Source: Chlorogloeopsis fritschii PCC 6912
GTDB lineage: Bacteria > Cyanobacteriota > Cyanobacteriia > Cyanobacteriales > Nostocaceae
NCBI RefSeq assembly: GCF_000317285.1
Contig: NZ_AJLN01000149.1
Span: 59,904 to 123,903 of the forward strand
Length of the DNA stretch: 64,000 nucleotides
Reading direction: 5' to 3'
Within the stretch, counting starts at the first letter, position 1, and every line of letters begins with the position of its first letter. Below, piece by piece: positions 1 to 6,945 of the stretch. The notes beneath the pieces are model-generated. The model searched no databases, was not told the DNA's origin, and worked only from the letters and a program-made list of their open reading frames with translations. The translations under genes and the position numbers were made by a program.

Positions 1-66
1 GATATGCAGGGAAATCCAGCAAGTGCAGAATATAATGACTTTGCTATTTTTGCTAGTCGGAAGTAG
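1..66 (+). CDS. C-terminal tail of an unidentified protein cut by the window edge
   Basis: An open frame runs from the first base to a TAG at 64-66 and gives 21 residues ending in FAIFASRK. The MbtH-like gene starts 30 bp downstream on the same strand, so the two are probably co-transcribed. The ending resembles the C-terminus of class I SAM-dependent methyltransferases, but 21 residues are too few to identify it. The context suggests the end of a peptide-synthetase cluster. Confidence 0.5.
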   Translation, partial: DMQGNPASAEYNDFAIFASRK

Positions 67-96
67 GTTGAAAATGTAAACAAGTTGGAGTCAAAA

Positions 97-321
97 ATGA
101 GCAGGATAGATACAGAAGACAGAACAATTTATAAAGTTGTAGTTAATGATGAAGAGCAATATTCAATTTGGCCTGCTGAACGAGAAAATGCACTAGGTTG
201 GAGAGATGCGGGTAAAAGTGGACTCAAATCAGAATGTCTGGAATATGTTAAAGAAGTGTGGACTGATATGAGACCCCTAAGTTTAAGGAAGAAAATGGAG
301 GAGTGGTCTGGTAAAAATTAA
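97..321 (+). CDS. MbtH-like protein
   Basis: A 74-aa protein of the MbtH family, small chaperone-like partners that bind adenylation domains of non-ribosomal peptide synthetases and are often needed for their folding or activity. Visible hallmarks are VVNDEEQYSIWP, the GW pair and WTDMRPLSLRKKM, which cover the conserved tryptophans and the TDMRP motif. The length is normal for the family. The frame is open from a TTG at 85, but the ATG at 97 is preferred because GGAG lies 6 bp before it. It follows the partial gene at 1-66 closely. No synthetase is in the window, so the partner should lie just left of base 1. Confidence 0.9.
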   Translation: MSRIDTEDRTIYKVVVNDEEQYSIWPAERENALGWRDAGKSGLKSECLEYVKEVWTDMRPLSLRKKMEEWSGKN

Positions 322-422
322 TACTTAGATAAAATTTGTATCTTTATTTGTAGAGAAGTTAAACCTCTCTACAATTATTTTATAGCAATCCTATTTGAGT
401 TTTGAAAATCAGTGGGCTTCAG

Positions 423-451
423 AACCCTGACTTTTGTAAAAAGTCGGGGTT
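423..451. repeat. Inverted repeat (GAC-T-run type), copy 1
   Basis: A near-perfect 29-bp palindrome with arms AACCCTGACTTTT and AAAAGTCGGGGTT. The same element, perfectly symmetric, occurs at 60082-60111. It lies in the 290-bp gap between the MbtH-like gene and the zinc peptidase gene. It could act as a bidirectional terminator, but no clear U-run follows, so it is recorded as a dispersed palindrome. Confidence 0.6.
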
Positions 452-464
452 ATTATTGTTCAGA

Positions 465-498
465 GATGCTTGTGGATGCGATCGCATCCACAAGCATC
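465..498. repeat. 34-bp perfect palindrome centred on HIP1
   Basis: The arms GATGCTTGTGGATGCG and its complement meet in the octamer GCGATCGC, giving a perfect 34-bp palindrome 14 bp after the preceding inverted repeat. HIP1 octamers are over-represented in cyanobacterial genomes, but here the flanks are also fully symmetric. It would form a very stable hairpin. Together with a 7-bp-stem hairpin near 352-374 it makes three hairpins in 150 bp. Confidence 0.7.
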
Positions 499-611
499 AT
501 TAGATAAACTAATTGTTTAAGGCTGAACTGATGTAGCTTGAGTAAGCTAAAGATAGAAACCGATTAAAAAGCTCTATCAGTGAATCAGCCAGCGGCAAGC
601 GCTAAAATATA

Positions 612-1436
612 ATGCTTAGAATAATTATTTTTTTTCTGGTTATTGGGCTAATTATCACAGGAATTTTAATTTATCCTCTCTTAAATAAACAGCGACGCAA
701 CCGTCTTAAACGTCGTCCTTTCCCGCCACTGTGGAATGCCATTATTGAGAATAATCTTCCTATTTACCTCCGTCTTTCTGCTGCTGAACGCAGACAGTTG
801 CATGGACATATTCAAGTTTTCTTAGCAGAAAAACAATTCATTGGCTGTAAAGGATTGCAGGTAACAGAAGAAATGAAAGTGACTGTTGCTGCTGTTGCTT
901 GTTTGCTTCTTTTCAATGAACGAGGAGAATATTTTTCTAAACTTCGTTCGATTTTAATTTATCCCAGTACTTATGTGGTTACTGAAACCGTTGCGAGCGG
1001 AGATTATATTGTCGAGGAAAGACGCGTAGCAAGATTGGGGGAATCGTGGAGTCGCGATCAACTAGTACTGTCTTGGGAACAGGTGCAACAAGACATTGGC
1101 AACTGGAGTGATGGGCATAACGTTGTTTTGCATGAATTTGCCCATCAGTTGGATCAAGAGGATGGTAAAGCAGAGGGCGTTCCGATTTTGCCAAGAAAAT
1201 CAGACTATCCCGTTTGGGCACAGGTGATGGCAGAAGAATATCAATTACTTTGTCATGATGTTCAACAAGGTGTAAAGACTGTGATGGATAGTTATGGTGC
1301 GACTAATCCCGCAGAATTTTTTGCCGTAGCGACTGAGACTTTTTTTGAGAAACCACAGCAATTACTGAATCAGCATTCGACACTTTATAAGTTACTGCAA
1401 CGCTACTATCAAGTAGATCCTGTGCAATGGGTTTGA
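612..1436 (+). CDS. MtfA/M90-type zinc metallopeptidase
   Basis: A 274-aa protein of peptidase family M90, whose E. coli member MtfA binds the repressor Mlc and has zinc-dependent aminopeptidase activity. An N-terminal hydrophobic segment (about residues 3-24) suggests membrane anchoring, an addition seen in cyanobacterial homologues. The zinc motif HEFAHQLDQ is at about residue 174. A downstream AEFFAVATETFFEKP segment fits the second metal-ligand helix. The conserved block with PSTYVV is also present. It stands alone, flanked by palindrome-rich spacers. The biological substrate in cyanobacteria is unknown to me; the family assignment is firm. Confidence 0.88.
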   Translation: MLRIIIFFLVIGLIITGILIYPLLNKQRRNRLKRRPFPPLWNAIIENNLPIYLRLSAAERRQLHGHIQVFLAEKQFIGCKGLQVTEEMKVTVAAVACLLLFNERGEYFSKLRSILIYPSTYVVTETVASGDYIVEERRVARLGESWSRDQLVLSWEQVQQDIGNWSDGHNVVLHEFAHQLDQEDGKAEGVPILPRKSDYPVWAQVMAEEYQLLCHDVQQGVKTVMDSYGATNPAEFFAVATETFFEKPQQLLNQHSTLYKLLQRYYQVDPVQWV

Positions 1437-1487
1437 AAATTAGATTGGATGATGCCATTTCACGTTAATTACGATACACATGAATTT

Positions 1488-1517
1488 TGTAGAGACGCGA
1501 TATATCGCGTCTCTACA
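1488..1517. repeat. Perfect palindrome (GACGCGATATATCGCGTC type), copy 1
   Basis: A perfect 30-bp palindrome with half-site TGTAGAGACGCGATA. An essentially identical copy is at 24348-24379. Here it lies downstream of the zinc peptidase gene. It is a dispersed repeat that can fold into a strong hairpin. No mobile-element gene accompanies it. Confidence 0.75.
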
Positions 1518-1644
1518 TCCTGATTCATATCGCGATTCAGCAATGCCGAAAATTAGATTGAGTCAAGACGCCGCTTCTTTTTGTCAATGCGATCGCTTTG
1601 CTACTTTGAGGGTGCGTTAGGCTGGTTACAAAGTTGAGAGCGAG

Positions 1645-2031
1645 TTGGAATTATTTATAACAGATGCTAACAATAATCCTTCACTTTTTACAAAATTGTG
1701 TATTATTGCACCATTTCAAAAAATATATAATATTATTCAAAATGATTTTAGTAGAAATGAATTAGTTCAATCAACCACGATAAAAATAAAAAACTCAAAT
1801 CGTAAATATCCTCTTCATAAATTGGGAGAAAGGATAGAACTGAAATTCATCATTGAAAATGAAGGCCCAGGTTATGCATTTGATGTTGTAGTTGAACTTC
1901 TAGACATCGATAAAGGATTGATACCTGTTCAACCTGATCCTTTTGATCCTACCTATATTTTGTGCAATCGCACTTATGTATACTGTTGGGTGAGAGCGAT
2001 GTCTAAGGACAGATTCTGCACGTATACGTAA
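1645..2031 (+). CDS. Hypothetical protein, possibly a gene fragment
   Basis: A 128-aa frame with only a TTG start (1645) and no good ribosome site. The segment around LGERIELKFIIENEGPGYAF resembles an Ig-like or CARDB-like beta-sandwich strand pair, as found in the middle of larger proteins. Base composition is AT-rich compared with the neighbours. The product ends abruptly after an aromatic/Cys-rich tail that does not look like a natural C-terminus. I do not recognise the family; an internal fragment of a larger acquired gene is the most likely explanation. Confidence 0.35.
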   Translation: MELFITDANNNPSLFTKLCIIAPFQKIYNIIQNDFSRNELVQSTTIKIKNSNRKYPLHKLGERIELKFIIENEGPGYAFDVVVELLDIDKGLIPVQPDPFDPTYILCNRTYVYCWVRAMSKDRFCTYT

Positions 2032-2105
2032 GCATTAACCTCCACAACCCCTGTCTGAAGCTAACCCAACTATAATTAATAAGCAAGAGGCTCTCAGAGA
2101 AGAAC

Positions 2106-2492
2106 ATGACGACAGTTTCTATCTTGCCAATATCTGATGCAAATGGTGAGAGAATTTATCGAGCGATCGCACCAGATAAGCAATCAACTGGCAGAACCGC
2201 AGGTGAAGCATTGGATGCTTTGACAGCTCAGTTAGAAGGTGACGAATTCAATGCATTACTACTGATCTAAAACTTTCGTCCTGACTGGTTTTTTAGTGTC
2301 GAGCAGCAAAAGCGTTTATCTGAGCTAATGAATCTCTGGCGTTCTGCCCGCGATCAAGGACAAACACTTTCCCGCGAACAGCAATCAGAGCTAGACAGCC
2401 TTGTTGAGGTTGAATTGAAAGCTACGACAGCTAGAACAGCAATCTTGTTGCAGCAGAAGCACCGATCGTGCAAGGAGATTAAAACTGGGTAA
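2106..2492 (+). pseudogene. Hypothetical protein gene interrupted by one in-frame stop
   Basis: From the ATG at 2106 the frame codes 54 residues (MTTVSILPISDANGERIYRA and onward) and stops at TAA 2268-2270. The same frame then continues without interruption for 73 codons, beginning NFRPDWFFSVEQQKRLSELM, to a TAA at 2490-2492. The simplest reading is a CAA-to-TAA change inside a gene of about 128 codons. The second half is helical and charged. I do not know the family. It is convergent with the Uma2 gene at 2509, 16 bp away. Stop-codon readthrough or a sequencing error are alternatives. Confidence 0.65.
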
Positions 2493-2508
2493 TGAGGCGA
2501 TCGCAATT

Positions 2509-3102
2509 TCATTGACTAACTTTTAGCCACCCAAAAACCTGCTCTACTGTCAAATCTAGTGTTAAAAATTTTGGCATGGGCAGGCGATCGCTAGCTTTTA
2601 ACTCTATCGATTCTTGTCCTAGAATAAATGCCAAAATTAACCGCTCATCTGGATCGATTAACCATCCTAGCTGAGTGCCATGCTTGAGGCAGTGCAAAAT
2701 GTTACTAATAACTTTGGTAACTCTCTGTTCGGGTGAGAGAATTTCTACTGTCCAATCAGGATAGATATTAAACACATTGGGGACTTCGCCATCTGCTTCA
2801 AAAGGAATTCGTTCCCAAAGGAAAACAGTAGCATCAGGCACAATCGAGCGGTTACCATAGACGCTCGAAGAGCGGCTTCCCGCAGGGTAAGTACAGCGCA
2901 ATTCTGGAAAGGCGAGGGCAATTTTTGACTTTTCTGCTACTTGATTCACAGCATCACAAAACTTGAGTTGCAGTCTTGAGTGTTTCCCTTGAGGCATAGG
3001 TTTTTGGTAAATCTTACCGTCGATAAATTCACTGGCAGGCTTGGTTTCTGGCTGTTTGAGGAATTCTTCAAGCGTGAGTGACGGAGGAAGTGCTGTTGTC
3101 AT
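2509..3102 (-). CDS. Uma2 family (DUF820) putative endonuclease
   Basis: A 197-aa member of the Uma2 family, a PD-(D/E)XK nuclease-fold group hugely expanded in cyanobacteria and of unproven physiological role. Visible are the N-terminal LTLEEFLKQPETKPASEFIDG, the acidic VPDATVFLW segment and WTVEILSPEQ, which carry the presumed catalytic D and E residues. About ten residues (PAGSRSSSVY) sit between ELRCTY and GNRSIVPD, where other members are usually contiguous. The underlying DNA (about 2858-2893) contains a GC-rich element with CGGCTTCCCGCAGGGTA resembling repeats elsewhere in the window, so it is probably an in-frame repeat insertion. The gene is probably still functional. Confidence 0.85.
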   Translation of the reverse strand: MTTALPPSLTLEEFLKQPETKPASEFIDGKIYQKPMPQGKHSRLQLKFCDAVNQVAEKSKIALAFPELRCTYPAGSRSSSVYGNRSIVPDATVFLWERIPFEADGEVPNVFNIYPDWTVEILSPEQRVTKVISNILHCLKHGTQLGWLIDPDERLILAFILGQESIELKASDRLPMPKFLTLDLTVEQVFGWLKVSQ

Positions 3103-3159
3103 AAACCAAAGCGCGATCGCGTTGCTACTGAGCCAAAATTTTATTAATAATATATATTC

Positions 3160-4026
3160 TTAATTTTCCCCGGATTTAATAGCAGCAAATATAGAAGAAT
3201 AATCTTCGTGAGCAAATGACATTTTTATCGCCATATCCAAAACTTTGCGCACACCTTCTATACTGCTGACATTCAAACCAACTGTTTTTGCTTCATCGAT
3301 AAAGAAATCAATATCTTTCATCAAGTGTTTTGTTGGAAAATTGGGATTGGCATAATTGCCATCTAGCATTCTTGCCAATTTTTTGTCGAATGTGGGGGCA
3401 TAAAGAGCGCTCTGACGCAGAACGTACATCAAAGCATCCACGTCAATGCCATAACGCTGAACAAAACTAAGGCTAAGGGCAAAAGCTGCTGTCTGGGAAG
3501 CAATGAGTTGATTTAACCCCAGTTTCAGTGCTGCCGCAGTTCCCACAGACCCTACAAGTAAAGGTTCTGGGCCAAAATATTTAAATAGCTCTAAGTAGCG
3601 CTGATATTGTTCTTGACGTGCGCCTACCATGACAATTAAATTACCAGCTTTTGCTTCTGGGATGCTACCAAGAACAGGCGCTTCTATATACTCTCCACCT
3701 GCGGCAACTACTGCATCTCTAATTTCTCTACTTTCTGTGGGAGTAATAGTTCCCATTTGAATGATACTGCGCCCCGCCACAGCTTGCGAAGACCGATCTG
3801 AAAGCAACACACTATAAATAGCTGCGGCGTTAGTAAGCATCAGAATTACACAATCAGCAGCACGAATTGCTTGATAGGGCTTTGTGACAACTTCTGCACC
3901 AGCTGCTTTTAAGGGTTCCAACTTTTCTGGGGTGCGGTTGTAGGCAATTAGTTCCACATTTGCTTCTAACAACTTCTGCGCCATCGGCAGTCCCATTAAT
4001 CCAGTCCCCAGAAATGCTACCTTCAT
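3160..4026 (-). CDS. NAD(P)-dependent beta-hydroxyacid dehydrogenase family oxidoreductase
   Basis: A 288-aa protein of the 3-hydroxyisobutyrate dehydrogenase / glyoxylate-succinic semialdehyde reductase group. The N-terminus MKVAFLGTGLMGLPMAQKLL holds the GxGxxG Rossmann motif. EAPVLGSIPEAKAG matches the substrate-binding signature, and the catalytic lysine lies in GTAAALKLGLNQLI. The C-terminal all-helical domain is complete. The length is normal. It would reduce small semialdehydes or glyoxylate; which one cannot be told from sequence. It is monocistronic, with the start ATG at 4026 and the 31-aa membrane peptide gene further upstream on the same strand. Confidence 0.85.
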   Translation of the reverse strand: MKVAFLGTGLMGLPMAQKLLEANVELIAYNRTPEKLEPLKAAGAEVVTKPYQAIRAADCVILMLTNAAAIYSVLLSDRSSQAVAGRSIIQMGTITPTESREIRDAVVAAGGEYIEAPVLGSIPEAKAGNLIVMVGARQEQYQRYLELFKYFGPEPLLVGSVGTAAALKLGLNQLIASQTAAFALSLSFVQRYGIDVDALMYVLRQSALYAPTFDKKLARMLDGNYANPNFPTKHLMKDIDFFIDEAKTVGLNVSSIEGVRKVLDMAIKMSFAHEDYSSIFAAIKSGEN

Positions 4027-4078
4027 CTTCTACATTCCTTTGGTTGAGCGATCGCTTTTCGTTCTAAAAAATTATATT

Positions 4079-4212
4079 TAGAGGCTAGAGATTAGAGGCT
4101 AGAAGCTAGTAAATTAAAAAGTAAATATTTTGTAGACGCGTAGCGGCTTCCGCAGGTATTCTGCATTTTTAATTTTGAATTGATTTATCCTAGTCCCTAG
4201 CCCCTAGTCCCT
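4079..4212. repeat. Intergenic short tandem repeats (CTAGTCC / GAGGCTAGA type)
   Basis: Two heptamer-like stretches lie in this gap: AGAGGCTAGAGATTAGAGGC with variants near 4081-4108, and CCTAGTCCCTAGCCCCTAG with variants near 4189-4212. Between them is a CGTAGCGGCTTCCGCAGG element (about 4137-4156) related to the insert in the Uma2 gene at 2509. Such heptamer arrays (STRRs) are typical of heterocystous cyanobacteria and recur near 8293, 13650 and 62697. Confidence 0.7.
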
Positions 4213-4214
4213 AA

Positions 4215-4310
4215 TTATCCTCCTGCGGCAAAAGTAACCATAATCATCACGGAAAGTAAAATACCGGGTATCAGTAGCACAATTAGCGTTAACAAGTCAT
4301 GAGTAGTCAT
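4215..4310 (-). CDS. 31-aa single-span membrane peptide
   Basis: The ATG at 4310 opens a 31-codon frame reading MTTHDLLTLIVLLIPG and continuing as one hydrophobic helix to the end AAGG. A purine-rich stretch AAAAGGTAAGAAT precedes the start and AAAGGAGAC lies further up. The composition (short polar N-terminus, about 22 hydrophobic residues, glycine tail) is like that of the tiny subunits of photosystems, cytochrome b6f or NDH-1, yet it matches none that I can name from memory (PetG, PetL, PetN, PsaM, PsbT and PsbM were considered). It lies between a dehydrogenase gene and midA, all on the minus strand. Confidence 0.55.
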   Translation of the reverse strand: MTTHDLLTLIVLLIPGILLSVMIMVTFAAGG

Positions 4311-4402
4311 AATTCTTACCTTTTAATTGTCTCCTTTTTCACTTTCATTAGTGTGATGCTAAATTAACTATTACTCAACTACTTTAATAGAGTTTTAACT
4401 TA

Positions 4403-5752
4403 TCAAATAGACTCTTGTTCTAGCATAGTAAATCCCTTTAGTGGTTGGGAACTTTCTGTTTGCCTGAGTCCTTTACTTTGGAGTAAAACACCAAACCCGC
4501 CTAGCCCCAAGGGATCTACAAGCTGGTGTAAGGCATCGCGACGACGTAACATTTGGGAGATGGACTTTTCTGTGTGAGAGAGTGAGGCAATGCGATCGCC
4601 CAAACCCAGCATCATCAAAAATAGTTCTTGTCGCGTAAAAATAACTTTATTTAATCCGCAGCCCTCACCCCATCTTTCCAAAGCAGTAAAGTCAACATGA
4701 GCCGTGATATCTTGTCGTCCAAAATTGATATAGGGATTGTGATGGCGTTGATGATGCCAGTAGCATTGTAATGTGCCTTGCGATCGCCTGGGATTGTAGT
4801 AGCTACTAGCAGGATAGCCATAATCTACAGTTAACACATACCCCCGCTGCAAACGGTCTGCTACTACACCTAACCAATTCAAAGCCGCTAAATTTACCTC
4901 ACTGCGGTAGCCTTCTGGATAAACATTTTCTGTAAACTGAATGCCAACCAAATCAAAATATTCAGCCAATTTTGGTGTAGAAAGTTCACCCGTAACTTCC
5001 ACGAATGGTGAAGGGGATGAATCGGAGAGGGGGGGAGAGGGAGAGTGGGGGAGAGGGAGAGTGGGAGAAAGTAAGAATTCAGAATCAAGAATATTCCTTC
5101 TGCCTCCTGCCCTCTGCCTCCTGCCTTCTGCCTCCTGCCACGCCAGTCGCCCCAAGTCGGGGAACCCGCCCACGGCGCTGGCTCCTCTGCCTTCTTCTGT
5201 GGTGACATAAATTTCTCGCAGTTGCCCTGCTTCTAAAATAAACTGATGCACTGGCAAAGCATCTACCAACTCGTTTGAAAAAAAGCAACCTGTAATTGAG
5301 TTATTTGGTATGTCTTCTAAACTACACCAGCGTAATTTAAAATCTTGCAAGCGTTCCTGTTGTACTTGCCTTAAAGCTGGTGACTTTTCCACAATTATGT
5401 ACTCCAGCGCTGCAAAAAAATCTGGATAGCGCTGCTGTACATACTTTAAAATATCTAATGCTAAATGCCCCTGCCCTGCACCCATTTCAACCAGAGAAAA
5501 TGGTACAGGCTGCCCCAGAATTTCCCACATCTGAGCAAATTGTTCAGCCAGCAATTCGCCAAAGTCTGAGCCAAGGTGAACAGAAGTAAAAAAATCACCC
5601 TGCTTGCCAATATTCACTGCCTGAGTAGAATAATAACCGTATTCGGGGTGGTATAGCACCAAATCCATGTACTCGGCGAAAGTTATTCGCTTGTGGGGAT
5701 TGGTAGCAATGCGATCGGCTATAACTGCACACAGTTCTAGATTAGAGTCCAT
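4403..5752 (-). CDS. MidA/NDUFAF7-family SAM-dependent methyltransferase with a repeat-derived insertion
   Basis: A class I SAM methyltransferase of COG1565, homologous to mitochondrial MidA/NDUFAF7, which methylates an arginine of a complex I subunit; a role in NDH-1 assembly is plausible here but unproven. Motifs are YHPEYGYYS, GDFFTSVHLGSDFGELLAEQ, the SAM-binding VEMGAGQGHLALDIL and FFSNELVDALPVHQF. The frame is open to a TTG at 5848, but ATG 5752 (MDSNLELCAVI) is the family start. About 64 residues between EIYVTTEEG and VEVTGELSTPKL are low-complexity (Pro/Ser/Gly/Arg) and come from heptamer and GC-rich repeats. The core on both sides is intact. Confidence 0.87.
   Translation of the reverse strand: MDSNLELCAVIADRIATNPHKRITFAEYMDLVLYHPEYGYYSTQAVNIGKQGDFFTSVHLGSDFGELLAEQFAQMWEILGQPVPFSLVEMGAGQGHLALDILKYVQQRYPDFFAALEYIIVEKSPALRQVQQERLQDFKLRWCSLEDIPNNSITGCFFSNELVDALPVHQFILEAGQLREIYVTTEEGRGASAVGGFPDLGRLAWQEAEGRRQRAGGRRNILDSEFLLSPTLPLPHSPSPPLSDSSPSPFVEVTGELSTPKLAEYFDLVGIQFTENVYPEGYRSEVNLAALNWLGVVADRLQRGYVLTVDYGYPASSYYNPRRSQGTLQCYWHHQRHHNPYINFGRQDITAHVDFTALERWGEGCGLNKVIFTRQELFLMMLGLGDRIASLSHTEKSISQMLRRRDALHQLVDPLGLGGFGVLLQSKGLRQTESSQPLKGFTMLEQESI
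5005..5195. repeat. Repeat cluster inserted in frame within the MidA-family gene
   Basis: On the plus strand this stretch holds GGGGGAGAGGGAGAGTGG-type repeats (about 5029-5070), a CTCCTGC/CTTCTGC heptamer array (about 5098-5140) and a GC-rich block AGTCGGGGAACCCGCCCACG (5153-5172) followed by GGCGCTGGCTCC. Similar blocks occur at about 33408 and 50856. The total length preserves the host frame and there is no stop in the coding direction. Confidence 0.75.
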
Positions 5753-5993
5753 AATTTTATAATTTACACATTTTATAAATAGCTTGCAGCGTGCTTTAGC
5801 AAAACCGTGCCAAGCAGTTACAACTGATGCACTCATTAAGTAAATCATTTGTAGTATGAGCTATCTCATAGAAGCAATTGGCGATGCTCTCTAAGATAGG
5901 GATATATCAAATGAATTGAAGTAATTTCCAAGCTCTAATTACTCCAATTTTTTAGCTTAATTCCTAAATTAGAAGTTTACTAAGGAGTGAGAT

Positions 5994-6446
5994 ATGCTGA
6001 GTCAAAAATCTATAGATATAGTCAAATCTACAGCACCAATATTAAAACAGAATGGTTTACAAATTACTAACAAGATGTATGAAATTATGTTTTCTAACCA
6101 TCCAGAGGTAAAAGAAAAATTTGATATGTCGGCTCAAGCGGATGGTTCTCAACCTGCAAGGTTAGCATCTGCAATATATAATTATGCTAGTAAAATTGAC
6201 GATTTATCTGCGTTAAAACCAATGGTTGAAAGGATTGCCAATCGCCATGTGCAGACTCATGTTTTACCAGAGGAATATTCGATTGTCGGCTCAAGTTTAT
6301 TGCAAGCGATGCAGGATATATTAGGTGAAGTAATTACCGACGAAGTGATGGCAGCTTGGACAGAAGCTTATCAAGCTTTGTCTGATATATTTATTGCCAG
6401 AGAACACGATATTTATCAAGAACAAAAGAGCGTTATTGCCCCATAA
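5994..6446 (+). CDS. Single-domain globin of the flavohaemoglobin type
   Basis: A 150-aa protein aligning with the haem domain of bacterial flavohaemoglobins: MLSQKSIDIVKSTAPILKQ at the start, MFSNHPEVKEKFDMS around the E helix, and ANRHVQTHVLPEEYSIVG holding the proximal histidine. The FAD and NAD reductase domains of Hmp are absent, so this is a single-domain globin. Likely roles are NO dioxygenation with a separate reductase, or oxygen binding. The ATG follows GGAGTGAGAT with good spacing. It stands alone; the downstream DNA is remnant-rich. Confidence 0.88.
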   Translation: MLSQKSIDIVKSTAPILKQNGLQITNKMYEIMFSNHPEVKEKFDMSAQADGSQPARLASAIYNYASKIDDLSALKPMVERIANRHVQTHVLPEEYSIVGSSLLQAMQDILGEVITDEVMAAWTEAYQALSDIFIAREHDIYQEQKSVIAP

Positions 6447-6485
6447 GCAAAACTTGGTGACTTGATAGCGCGATCGCCTATGACG

Positions 6486-6659
6486 GGCTTTGCTCATTGC
6501 CCAGCATCTCGCCAGCAATTGAAGGCTTTGGCTACTGTAGTCGGAGTTGATGCCGATAGGTTAATGCAGATGTTATCACCTGCTGGGGTGGGGATGAGAA
6601 TGGAGCCTATTCGATTATGTGCAGCTTATGATGCTGAGTCGGCTTGTCTCACCCCAATA
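6486..6659 (+). pseudogene. Fragment of tniQ (Tn7-like / Cas12k-associated transposon)
   Basis: About 55 codons translate to a piece of TniQ as found in cyanobacterial CRISPR-associated (type V-K) Tn7-like transposons: SRQQLKALATVVGVDADRLM, then QMLSPAGVGM and EPIRLCAA. Intact relatives continue with a Cys-x2-Cys zinc finger (LCxACYAExxCH) and a second Cys pair. Here the second cysteine is lost (CAAYDAESAC) and similarity ends soon after. The N-terminal third and the C-terminal half are missing. No other transposon gene, Cas12k or array is visible. It is 1.3 kb from two tRNA genes, a usual target neighbourhood of these elements. Identification rests on remembered family sequence. Confidence 0.65.
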
Positions 6660-6728
6660 ATAATATTGTGTTTAGCCCAACTTTTTCACCAAATAGTTTT
6701 AATAGTGGTTAAACCTTGAATTCGCAAA

Positions 6729-6929
6729 TCACAACATTTCTTGACGCGCTTGAGCAATATCTTCTTCAGTAATATCAACTTTTAAATCAGCACATAATCC
6801 TTTAACAGTTTGTAAAGGAGTCTTAGGAGTCGTTTTTTGAGATAAAAATTCTGCAAAATCTAATAGTTGCTGCTGTTTGTCAATAGGTAACTGGCGTAAT
6901 CTTTCTAACACTGCTTGCTCGATATTCAT
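6729..6929 (-). CDS. Antitoxin-like DUF2281-type protein, probably C-terminally truncated
   Basis: A 66-aa protein with the pattern LPIDKQQQLLDFAEFLSQK typical of small cyanobacterial antitoxins (DUF2281/VapB-like). The C-terminal part, DITEEDIAQARQEML, normally continues with a WGNFPR-like ending, which is missing, and the stop falls close to the tniQ fragment. No toxin (PIN or RelE) is adjacent. It could be an orphan or dead antitoxin. The start ATG (6929) follows AGGAGG within 10 bp on the minus strand. Confidence 0.55.
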   Translation of the reverse strand: MNIEQAVLERLRQLPIDKQQQLLDFAEFLSQKTTPKTPLQTVKGLCADLKVDITEEDIAQARQEML

Positions 6930-6945
6930 CTAACTTCCTCCTAAT

